Source: Eubacteriales Family XIII. Incertae Sedis bacterium
GTDB taxonomy: Bacteria; Bacillota; Clostridia; Peptostreptococcales; Anaerovoracaceae
NCBI GenBank assembly: GCA_031281765.1
Contig: JAITEX010000056.1
Span: 1-19,583 of the forward strand
DNA length: 19,583 bases
Reading direction: 5' to 3'
The translations under genes were made by a program, and so were the position numbers. Of the stretch, positions 13,684-19,583 are shown in pieces (the first letter of the stretch is position 1; every line of letters starts with the position of its first letter). Below the pieces are notes generated by a model, which was not told the origin of the DNA, ran no database searches, and saw only the letters and a list, made by a program, of their open reading frames with translations.

Positions 13684-14988
13684 ATGGCGTACAAGGCATT
13701 TGAAGACAAGACATTGGGATTTTCGACACGGCAGCTGCACGCGGGTTATGACCCGTCGGAACATCATCTCGCAAAAGCCGTACCGATTTATCAGAGCGCG
13801 GCGTTTGAAATAGGAAGCTATGAAAGGAGTATCCGTCTGTTCTCCTATCAGGAAGAAGGGACGTCCTATGTGCGGTTTTCAAATCCGACCACGACCGTGC
13901 TTGAGCGGCGCGTTGCCTCGCTTGAGGGCGGGACGGCGGCCATCGCCATGGGGTCCGGTATGGCGGCCATTTCGAGCGCCCTTTTGAACCTCGCGTCACC
14001 CGGCGACAATATCGTCGCGTCGCGGACCATCTACGGCGGTTCGGATACCTTCTTCAAAAAACTGCTGCCGCGCTACGGCGTGAACGTCACCTTCGTCGCA
14101 AACGAGGACGATCCCGAAAGCTTCGAGGCGGCCCTGTCCGAAAACACGAAGGCAATCTTTATCGAAACCATCGGCAACCCGCTCTGCAACATTATAGATA
14201 TAGAGCGTGTGGCGAAGATAGCCCACGCGCACAATATCCCCTTGGTAGTTGACAATACCTTTGCGACGCCCTACCTGCTGCGGCCGTTCGAATACGGCGC
14301 GGACATCGTCTGTTATTCCGCAACGAAATACTTGAACGGGCACGGAAACAGCATCGCGGGCATTTGCGTCGAAAAAGGCGATTTCGACTGGCTCGGAAAC
14401 GGGAAGTACCCGTACATGGAGACATTCTATGAGGAACATAAAAACACCATCGGCGAGGAGACCCTCGGCCGCGAACTGTTTACGAAGAAGATGCGCATAG
14501 AGTATCTGACGGAGCTCGGCGCCCATATCAGCCCGCAGACTTCGTTCTATCTCATGCAGGGAATCGAAACGCTTTCCCTGCGTATGGACCGCCATGTGCG
14601 GAACGCGCTCGAAGTGGCAAAATTTCTTGAGGGGCATGCCGCTGTCAAGGAGGTCTCTTACCCCGGGCTTCCGTCAAGTAAATATTTTGAACTCGCGAAG
14701 AAGTATTTCCCGGGCGGCAGGGCCGGCGCGATAATGTCGCTGCGGATGAACGGCGGTTTGGAAGCCGCGAAGCGCGTGCTTGACCGCGTCCGCCTCTTCG
14801 ACTATATGGTGAATGTCGGCGACGCGAAATCGATGATAGTACATCCGGCTACGTCCACGAATTTCGGCCAGCTGAAGGAAGTATCGGAAGCGGCCGGCGT
14901 CTATGAGGATACCTTACGGCTGTCAATTGGCTGCGAAGACGCAGAAGACCTTATCGCGGATTTGGAGCAGGCGCTGAAACAGTCTTGA
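13684..14988 (+). CDS. metY: O-acetylhomoserine sulfhydrylase (O-acetylhomoserine aminocarboxypropyltransferase)
   Basis: Makes homocysteine from O-acetylhomoserine and sulfide (or methionine with methanethiol), using pyridoxal phosphate. The 434-residue length and the opening GFSTRQLHAGYDP with PIYQSAAF favour MetY over shorter cystathionine gamma-synthases and lyases. Seen: GSGMAAISSALLNLASPGDNIVAS, DNTFATPYLLRPFEYGADIV and the PLP lysine Lys215 in YSATKYLNGHG. GDAKSMIVHPATSTNF and RLSIGCEDAEDLIADL are the usual C-terminal motifs. Start at ATG 13684 with GAGAGGG and AAGGA upstream. Probably reads through from the Fe-S protein gene, with the hairpin between them setting its level. No SAM riboswitch or T-box was seen before it. 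Confidence 0.93.
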   Translation: MAYKAFEDKTLGFSTRQLHAGYDPSEHHLAKAVPIYQSAAFEIGSYERSIRLFSYQEEGTSYVRFSNPTTTVLERRVASLEGGTAAIAMGSGMAAISSALLNLASPGDNIVASRTIYGGSDTFFKKLLPRYGVNVTFVANEDDPESFEAALSENTKAIFIETIGNPLCNIIDIERVAKIAHAHNIPLVVDNTFATPYLLRPFEYGADIVCYSATKYLNGHGNSIAGICVEKGDFDWLGNGKYPYMETFYEEHKNTIGEETLGRELFTKKMRIEYLTELGAHISPQTSFYLMQGIETLSLRMDRHVRNALEVAKFLEGHAAVKEVSYPGLPSSKYFELAKKYFPGGRAGAIMSLRMNGGLEAAKRVLDRVRLFDYMVNVGDAKSMIVHPATSTNFGQLKEVSEAAGVYEDTLRLSIGCEDAEDLIADLEQALKQS

Positions 14989-15005
14989 CTTTGTAATAAA
15001 TAAAA

Positions 15006-15020
15006 GTTGTTCTGACAACA
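15006..15020 (+). promoter_or_regulatory. GTTGTT-N4-CAACA inverted repeat upstream of modA
   Basis: The sequence GTTGTTCTGACAACA lies 84 bases before modA. It has the same arms as GTTGTTTGAGCAACA at 7363-7377 in the tupA-tupB intergenic region. If TATTAT at 15042-15047 is the modA -10, the site is centred near -41, a usual activator position. The lack of a good -35 there agrees with activation. Confidence 0.5.
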
Positions 15021-15047
15021 CACAAATATATTTATTCATAGTATTAT

Positions 15048-15080
15048 ATACGGTGGGGTTTATAGGAAACCCTATCGTAT
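15048..15080 (+). promoter_or_regulatory. long hairpin in the modA leader
   Basis: ATACG (15048-15052) pairs with CGTAT (15076-15080) and GGGTTT (15056-15061) with AAACCC (15067-15072). The three bases between pair as G-U, U-A and G-U in RNA. This gives a continuous 14-pair stem with loop AUAGG, ending 23 bases before the modA start. It may stabilise the mRNA or control initiation. It is much smaller than the Moco RNA riboswitch, and it could instead act as a DNA operator. Confidence 0.5.
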
Positions 15081-15103
15081 TGCATATGGAAAGGAAACAA
15101 AAA

Positions 15104-15925
15104 ATGAAAATGAAAAAAATAGGATTGCTGTGTATCAGCTTGATTCTCGTCGTTTCGCTCGGGCTTGCGGCCTGCGAAATCAAAAACAGTGACGAGATGG
15201 GCTCCGATAAAGATGAAAAGGCAAAGACGGAGAAGACCGTCGAGCTGAACGTTCTTGCGGCGGCGAGTATGACGGACGTCTTGAACGAGCTGGGCGAAAC
15301 GTACAAGGCAACGCATAAGGACGTCAAGCTGAATTTCAGCTACGGTTCTTCGGGCGCGCTCCAGACGCAGATCGAAGAGGGAGCCCCGGCGGACATCTTC
15401 ATTTCCGCGGGCGCAAAGCAGATGGACGCTCTCGCGGAAAAGAACCTTATCGCTGCGGATACGCGCAAGGATCTGCTCGGAAATGACGTGGTGCTCGTCA
15501 CCCCGAAGGATTCCAAGCTCGGCCTCACCTCATTCGAGGATGTCGCGTCAGACAAGGTGAAGCGGGTCGCTGTCGGCGGCGAGAATGTGCCTGTCGGCCA
15601 GTACACGCAGCAGGTTTTCGAATACTACAAGGTCTGGGATAAGATCAAAGCAAAGGCGTCGCTTGGCGAAGATGTGCGTCAGGTGCTTTCATGGGTCGAA
15701 TCCGGAGACGCGGACTGCGGTATCGTCTATAAGACGGACGCTCTTACGACCGATAAGGTAACGGTTGCCGCGGCTGCCGCCGCGGATACGCACAAACCTG
15801 TGCTCTATCCCGAAGCCGTCGTCGCCGCGAGCAAAAATCAGGACGCCGCAAAAGAGTTCCTCGAATTTCTGAGCAGCCCCGAGGCAAAAGCAGTGTTTGA
15901 AAAAGCGGGCTTTACGGTACTGTAG
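15104..15925 (+). CDS. modA: molybdate-binding lipoprotein of the Mod ABC transporter
   Basis: Binds molybdate outside the cell for import through ModB. The 273-residue product starts MKMKKIGLLC and ends its signal in LAAC, making Cys24 the lipid anchor, followed by a charged linker. The mature domain begins LNVLAAASMTDVLNELGETY, with FSYGSSGALQTQIEEGAPADIFISAG, KRVAVGGENVPVGQYTQQV, and VLSWVESGDADCGIVYKTDA, all standard ModA motifs; AAASM and GSSGAL hold the oxyanion-binding serines. I chose ATG 15104, with AAGG nine bases upstream; a longer frame back to 15053 would start inside the leader hairpin. First gene of modABC. Confidence 0.95.
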   Translation: MKMKKIGLLCISLILVVSLGLAACEIKNSDEMGSDKDEKAKTEKTVELNVLAAASMTDVLNELGETYKATHKDVKLNFSYGSSGALQTQIEEGAPADIFISAGAKQMDALAEKNLIAADTRKDLLGNDVVLVTPKDSKLGLTSFEDVASDKVKRVAVGGENVPVGQYTQQVFEYYKVWDKIKAKASLGEDVRQVLSWVESGDADCGIVYKTDALTTDKVTVAAAAAADTHKPVLYPEAVVAASKNQDAAKEFLEFLSSPEAKAVFEKAGFTVL

Positions 15926-15926
15926 G

Positions 15927-15946
15927 CCGGCAGGTAAACCTACCGG
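15927..15946 (+). repeat. hairpin between modA and modB
   Basis: CCGG-c-AGGT-AA-ACCT-a-CCGG forms an eight-pair stem with one C/A mismatch, one base after the modA stop. No T-tract follows. A processing or mRNA-stabilising element that keeps modA in excess over modBC is plausible. Confidence 0.45.
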
Positions 15947-15976
15947 ATTCAGCTCCCTGTAGGGTATACTATTAGT

Positions 15977-16705
15977 ATGGTATTTTCACCGATACTACTA
16001 TCCATCGAGGTCGCCGTTTGCGCGACCTCGGTATCATTTGTCCTCGGGCTTTTCATCGCGAAGCAGGTCGTGAAGCTGCGCCGCCTGAAAAGCCTCGTGG
16101 ACGGCATTCTCACCCTGCCGCTCGTATTGCCGCCGACGGTCGTGGGCTTTTTCCTTTTGCTCACCTTCGGCAGGAACGGGCTGCTCGGCGACATGCTCGC
16201 CGCCATGGACGTCTCCGTTGTCTTTACGCTCGCGGGCGCCATCATTGCGGCGACCGTCGTGTCCTTCCCCCTTATGTACCGCAGCGCGCGCGGCGCGTTC
16301 GAACAGTTCGACAGGGACCTCATCTATGCGGGCCGTACCATCGGCATGAGCGAAACGAAGATTTTCTGGCGCGTCATTATGCCCGGCTGCAAGCCCGGTA
16401 TAATAAGCGGCCTCGTGCTCACCTTCGCGCGGGCCCTCGGCGAGTTTGGCGCGACCATCATGCTGGCGGGCAATATCCCCGGCAAGACGCAGACCATGTC
16501 GCTTGCGATTTATTCCGCTGTCGCGAGCGGCAACCGTGAAAAAGCCTATATGTGGGTCGCAATCATCATGCTGATTTCTTTCACCTGTATGTTCCTCATG
16601 AACATATTCGCGGCGCGTACGCGCAAAAGCGTGAAGGCCGGCGCGGCGGCGGGCAGCATAATAAAGGACGAAAAGTCCCTGCCCGAAGGGACGGCGATAC
16701 TATGA
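15977..16705 (+). CDS. modB: molybdate ABC transporter permease
   Basis: The membrane channel of the molybdate importer, 242 residues with about five transmembrane segments. Typical ModB motifs are LPLVLPPTVVGFFLLLTFGRNG and LMYRSARGAFEQFDRDLIYAGRTIGMSE. The coupling loop is ARALGEFGATIMLAGNIPGKTQTM. The ATG at 15977 has only a weak ribosome site (GTAGGG, about 12 bases upstream). The 51-base gap after modA contains a hairpin. The stop overlaps the modC start as ATGA. The tail after the last membrane segment is longer than usual and basic. Confidence 0.94.
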   Translation: MVFSPILLSIEVAVCATSVSFVLGLFIAKQVVKLRRLKSLVDGILTLPLVLPPTVVGFFLLLTFGRNGLLGDMLAAMDVSVVFTLAGAIIAATVVSFPLMYRSARGAFEQFDRDLIYAGRTIGMSETKIFWRVIMPGCKPGIISGLVLTFARALGEFGATIMLAGNIPGKTQTMSLAIYSAVASGNREKAYMWVAIIMLISFTCMFLMNIFAARTRKSVKAGAAAGSIIKDEKSLPEGTAIL

Positions 16706-17844
16706 CGCTCTCCGTCGACATCAGAAAGAAGCTCGGCAAGTTCACGCTTGACGTGAGGTTTGAAACCGCGGGCGGCATACTCGCCCTGCTCGGCGCTTCC
16801 GGCAGCGGCAAGAGCATGACGCTGAAATGTATCGCGGGAATCGAGACGCCGGACGAGGGGCGCATAGAATTGGACGGACTGACCCTGTTCGATTCAGAGA
16901 AGCGCGTAAACCTGCCGACGAGAGAGAGAAAGGTCGGCTATCTGTTTCAGCACTATGCGCTGTTTCCGAATATGACGGCACTCGAAAACGTCATGGCCGC
17001 GGTGAGCGGCAGCAAAGCGGAAAAGCGGCGCATAGCGGAGGAACGTTTGAAGTCAATGTATTTGCTTGACAGCAAGGACAAGTACCCCGCGCAGATTTCC
17101 GGCGGCCAGCAGCAGAGGGTGGCGCTTGCGAGGATGCTCGTCCGCGAGCCGAACATCATTATGCTTGACGAACCGCTCTCGGCCTTGGACAGCTATCTGA
17201 AGTGGCAGCTGGAAATGGAACTCGTGGATATATTCCGCGGCTTTGACAAGCCGGTCGTCTACGTGACGCACAACAGGAACGAAGTCTATCGCGTCAGCGA
17301 TGACGTCTGCGTATTGGAAAACGGCGCGAGCGAACCGGTGGTTTCGACGCACGAACTGTTCCTCGCGCCGCGCACGCTTGCCGCAGCGTTGATCTCCGGC
17401 TGCAAGAATTTTTCGCGCGCGCGCCGGACGGGGCCCCGCAGCGTCTTTGCCGTTGATTGGGGCGTGGAACTGGTGACGGAGGCGCCGGTCCCCGGGGACG
17501 TGCAGTACCTCGGCGTTCGTTCGCACGCCATCAAGGCCGTCGGCGCGGAACTGAACCGGGCCGGAAAACCCGCGGACGCCGCATCGGGTGACCCGGGAAA
17601 CAGAGGCGCGGCAAATGCTCCCCTGCCGGCAACGAATGTGCTTTCCTGCCGCGTGGGAAAGGTGGTTCGCGAGATGTTCTCCGTCATCGCGATGGTCCGC
17701 CCGGAGGAATCGGAGCCTGCTTCCGATTTTGCCCGGATACGCGTGAAAATGATAAACGACAAATGGGCGGCTCTCGGCGAGCCGGTCCCGCCGGGCCGCA
17801 TCCATATCCGCATCGACCCCGCGGAAATCCTTCTCTTGAAATAG
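16702..17844 (+). CDS. modC: molybdate ABC transporter ATP-binding protein with C-terminal TOBE/Mop-like region
   Basis: The ATPase of the molybdate importer, 380 residues. Walker A GASGSGKS (31-38), Q-loop LFQHYALFPN (81-90), signature ISGGQQQRVALAR (132-144), Walker B IIMLDEP (152-158) and H-loop His190 are all present. Residues about 230-380 form the regulatory TOBE/Mop region found in ModC (SCRVGKVVREMFSVIAMV, KMINDKWAALGEPVPPGRIHIRI, ending AEILLLK). A low-complexity Gly/Ala/Pro stretch (about 288-311) interrupts it. Start at ATG 16702, overlapping the modB stop by four bases; a frame open further upstream is only the modB shadow. The overlap implies translational coupling. Confidence 0.94.
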   Translation: MTLSVDIRKKLGKFTLDVRFETAGGILALLGASGSGKSMTLKCIAGIETPDEGRIELDGLTLFDSEKRVNLPTRERKVGYLFQHYALFPNMTALENVMAAVSGSKAEKRRIAEERLKSMYLLDSKDKYPAQISGGQQQRVALARMLVREPNIIMLDEPLSALDSYLKWQLEMELVDIFRGFDKPVVYVTHNRNEVYRVSDDVCVLENGASEPVVSTHELFLAPRTLAAALISGCKNFSRARRTGPRSVFAVDWGVELVTEAPVPGDVQYLGVRSHAIKAVGAELNRAGKPADAASGDPGNRGAANAPLPATNVLSCRVGKVVREMFSVIAMVRPEESEPASDFARIRVKMINDKWAALGEPVPPGRIHIRIDPAEILLLK

Positions 17845-17865
17845 TTCGCGCTATACCGGGCAAGT

Positions 17866-17902
17866 CCATGTGGTATAATAGGAGGTATGTTAGACCACAT
17901 GG
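17866..17902 (+). promoter_or_regulatory. pyrG promoter flanked by a nine-base inverted repeat
   Basis: TGGTATAAT (17871-17879) is an extended -10 with a poor -35. The perfect arms CCATGTGGT (17866-17874) and ACCACATGG (17894-17902) bracket the -10 and the expected start of transcription near 17886. The repeat is a candidate operator. Confidence 0.6.
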
Positions 17903-17926
17903 CCGCAATAAAATAACGGTGAAACA

Positions 17927-17966
17927 GGAACCACTCGCGCAAGGCGGGCCGGTTTCTTTACTTTTT
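17927..17966 (+). terminator. intrinsic terminator/attenuator in the pyrG leader
   Basis: GGAACC (17927-17932) pairs with GGTTTC (17951-17956), and CTCGC (17934-17938) with GCGGG (17944-17948) around GCAAG. The tail TTTACTTTTT follows. It ends modABC transcripts, but it also lies downstream of the TATAAT at 17874, so pyrG transcripts must pass it. That is the layout of attenuation. A CTP-sensing attenuator is known for pyrG in other Bacillota, but the initial transcribed bases here do not show the GGGC start of that mechanism. Confidence 0.65.
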
Positions 17967-17981
17967 GGGGCGAATTTCGTC

Positions 17982-18014
17982 TATCGCAGAGGGAGCATTC
18001 CGGAATTTGCGATA
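17982..18014 (+). repeat. hairpin before the pyrG ribosome site
   Basis: TATCGCA (17982-17988) and TGCGATA (18008-18014) are perfect arms enclosing a second palindrome, ATTCCGGAAT (17997-18006). It sits between the attenuator and GGAGG (18035-18039). It could be an mRNA-stabilising element; no known motif was recognised. Confidence 0.4.
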
Positions 18015-18045
18015 CACGGAACACTCTATATAACGGAGGTTGCTT

Positions 18046-19583
18046 ATGGCAAAGTATATATTTGTGACGGGGGGCGTCGTTTCGGGGCTCGGCAAAGGCA
18101 TCACGGCCTCGGCGCTCGGACGGCTGCTGAAAGACTGCGGCTTGAAGGTGACGGCGCAGAAGCTCGACCCCTATATCAATGTGGACCCGGGCACGATGAA
18201 CCCCATCGAGCACGGGGAGGTCTATGTGACCGAGGACGGCGCCGAAACGGATCTCGACCTCGGGCATTATGAGCGCTTTATCGACGTGGACCTGAACAAA
18301 TACTCGAACCTGACGACGGGCAAGGTCTATTGGGACGTACTGAGGAAGGAACGCAACGGCGAATATCTCGGCGAGACCATTCAGGTGATACCGCATATCA
18401 CCGACGAGATAAAACGCTTTATCTACAAAGCCGGGTCGAGCAACGATTCGGACATCGTCATTACGGAAATCGGCGGGACCATCGGTGACATCGAAAGCCA
18501 GCCCTACCTTGAAGCCATTCGTCAAATCGCGCTTGAAAAGTGCGACAAGGATTGTGTCTTTATCCATGTCTCGCTGATTCCCTACCTCGAAGCTTCGCAT
18601 GAATACAAGAGCAAGCCGACGCAGCATTCCGTGCGTGAGCTTCAGTCGCTCGGCATCTTCCCGGACATCATCGTCGCGCGCTCGAAGGGGCATATCGATG
18701 ATTCGATCCGGCGCAAGATAGCGCTGTTCTGCAACGTGAAGCCGGACCATGTTATCGAAAACAGGGATATTTCGCTGCTCTACGAAGCGCCGCTTATGCT
18801 TGAGGAACAGAATTTCTGCGAGATAGTCCTGGAGCATCTTGGCATTGAGGCGGGGCCGCCGGACCTGACCGAATGGAAGTCGATGATGGCGCGCATTGCG
18901 GCCCGCGACAAGATCATCACCATCGGCCTCGTCGGCAAATATACGAAGCTGCACGACGCGTATTACAGTGTCGTACAGGCTCTGTTCCACGCCGGTTACG
19001 ACATCGGCAGCGAAGTGCAGATCCGCTGGATTGAGTCGACGGACCTCGAGACGGGCGACATAGCCGGGCAGGTTGCGGGCTGTGACGGCATCTTAGTGCC
19101 GGGCGGTTTCGGAGAGCGTGGCATTCCCGGCATGATTCGCGCGGCCCGTTATGCGCGGGAGAACAATATCCCCTATCTCGGCATCTGTCTCGGCATGCAG
19201 ATAGCTGTCATAGAATTTGCGCAGAATGTACTTGGCAAAGAAACGGCAAACTCGACCGAGTTCGACGAGAATACCCTCGATCCGGTCATTCATCTCATGC
19301 CCGACCAGCACGGCAATATTCCGAAGGGCGGCACCATGCGCCTCGGGGCCTACCCCTGCGTTATTACGCCCGGAAGCAGCCTTGACAAAGCGTACGGACG
19401 GAGCGAAATCAGCGAGCGCCACCGCCACCGCTACGAGTTTAACAACGACTACCGCGACATATACGAAAAAGAGGGCATGCGTATAGGGGGGCTTTCCCCA
19501 GACGGGCGGCTCGTCGAGTCCGTGGAGGTTTCCGCCAACGATTTCTTTATCGGCGTACAGTATCATCCGGAATTCAAGAGCCG
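18046..19583 (+). CDS. pyrG: CTP synthase (3' end outside window)
   Basis: Makes CTP from UTP, ATP and glutamine. From ATG 18046 (GGAGG six bases upstream) 512 residues are visible; the family is about 535 long, so only a short C-terminal piece is missing. The synthetase domain opens MAKYIFVTGGVVSGLGKGI and contains QKLDPYINVDPGTMNP, EHGEVYVTEDGAETDLDLGHYERF and EIGGTIGDIESQPYLEA. The glutaminase domain has GGFGERG, the nucleophile cysteine in GICLGMQ, and the histidine of the triad in QYHPEFKS at the window edge. Codon use matches the neighbours. It is transcribed from its own promoter with a structured leader, separate from modABC. Confidence 0.96.
   Translation, partial: MAKYIFVTGGVVSGLGKGITASALGRLLKDCGLKVTAQKLDPYINVDPGTMNPIEHGEVYVTEDGAETDLDLGHYERFIDVDLNKYSNLTTGKVYWDVLRKERNGEYLGETIQVIPHITDEIKRFIYKAGSSNDSDIVITEIGGTIGDIESQPYLEAIRQIALEKCDKDCVFIHVSLIPYLEASHEYKSKPTQHSVRELQSLGIFPDIIVARSKGHIDDSIRRKIALFCNVKPDHVIENRDISLLYEAPLMLEEQNFCEIVLEHLGIEAGPPDLTEWKSMMARIAARDKIITIGLVGKYTKLHDAYYSVVQALFHAGYDIGSEVQIRWIESTDLETGDIAGQVAGCDGILVPGGFGERGIPGMIRAARYARENNIPYLGICLGMQIAVIEFAQNVLGKETANSTEFDENTLDPVIHLMPDQHGNIPKGGTMRLGAYPCVITPGSSLDKAYGRSEISERHRHRYEFNNDYRDIYEKEGMRIGGLSPDGRLVESVEVSANDFFIGVQYHPEFKS

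Noticed and set aside
14989..15103. Moco RNA riboswitch before modA
   Set aside because: The leader contains a single 33-base hairpin, far smaller than the Moco motif, and the conserved multi-helix layout is absent.
17053..17805. 250-codon minus-strand open frame
   Set aside because: Antisense shadow of modC with no recognisable motif.
17890..18990. 366-codon minus-strand open frame
   Set aside because: It lies antisense to pyrG, whose plus-strand translation is unmistakable CTP synthase.

Overview
The window reads as chromosome of an anaerobic, fairly GC-rich member of the Bacillota (Clostridia-like). This is inferred from an EFR1-type ferredoxin end, an ECF nickel/cobalt transporter, a CymR-like Rrf2 regulator next to mnmA, LarE, lipoprotein-anchored tungstate and molybdate binding proteins, strong GGAGG ribosome sites and AT-rich promoters. 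No rRNA, tRNA, insertion sequence or CRISPR array was seen. Genes are dense. No gene-free stretch exceeds 300 bases; the longest are 5667-5893 and 17845-18045, both described below.

Layout. 1-300 is the 3' end of an EFR1 ferredoxin gene. Convergent with it, on the minus strand, lies an ECF metal importer: cbiM with a fused PDGLE (CbiN-like) domain, cbiQ and cbiO (295-2978). A minus-strand DUF975-DUF1113 membrane protein (3128-4594) is divergent from cysK (4737-5666). Minus-strand tupC and tupB (5894-7315) are divergent from tupA (7492-8403): a complete tungstate importer split across a repeat-rich operator region. A minus-strand, visibly AT-richer DUF3990/HTH pair (8524-9835) looks like a toxin-antitoxin-type module. 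It is divergent from an rrf2-mnmA-larE operon (10026-12520). Then follow a cysteine-rich Fe-S protein gene (12639-13625), metY (13684-14988), the molybdate operon modABC (15104-17844) and pyrG (18046 to the window end, truncated).

Theme. Most of the window concerns sulfur and metal-cofactor supply: cysteine synthesis (CysK), homocysteine synthesis (MetY), a cysteine-metabolism-type Rrf2 regulator, sulfur transfer to tRNA (MnmA), sulfur transfer to the nickel-pincer cofactor (LarE), nickel/cobalt uptake (CbiMQO), tungstate uptake (TupABC) and molybdate uptake (ModABC). Two sets of shared inverted repeats suggest local regulons. One AACATATA-type element lies just downstream of the -10 of both cysK and the Fe-S protein gene. 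One GTTGTT-N4-CAACA element lies upstream of both tupA and modA.

The strongest leads for something new are the shared oxyanion operator with its run of alternating half-sites, the shared sulfur operator with the unassigned 17-cysteine protein it controls, the DUF3990/HTH module with palindromes sitting on its promoter, a three-cysteine LarE, the structured leader before cbiM, and a 16-residue reading frame with a perfect Shine-Dalgarno sequence between cysK and tupC. All functions are from sequence recognition by eye; no database search was run.
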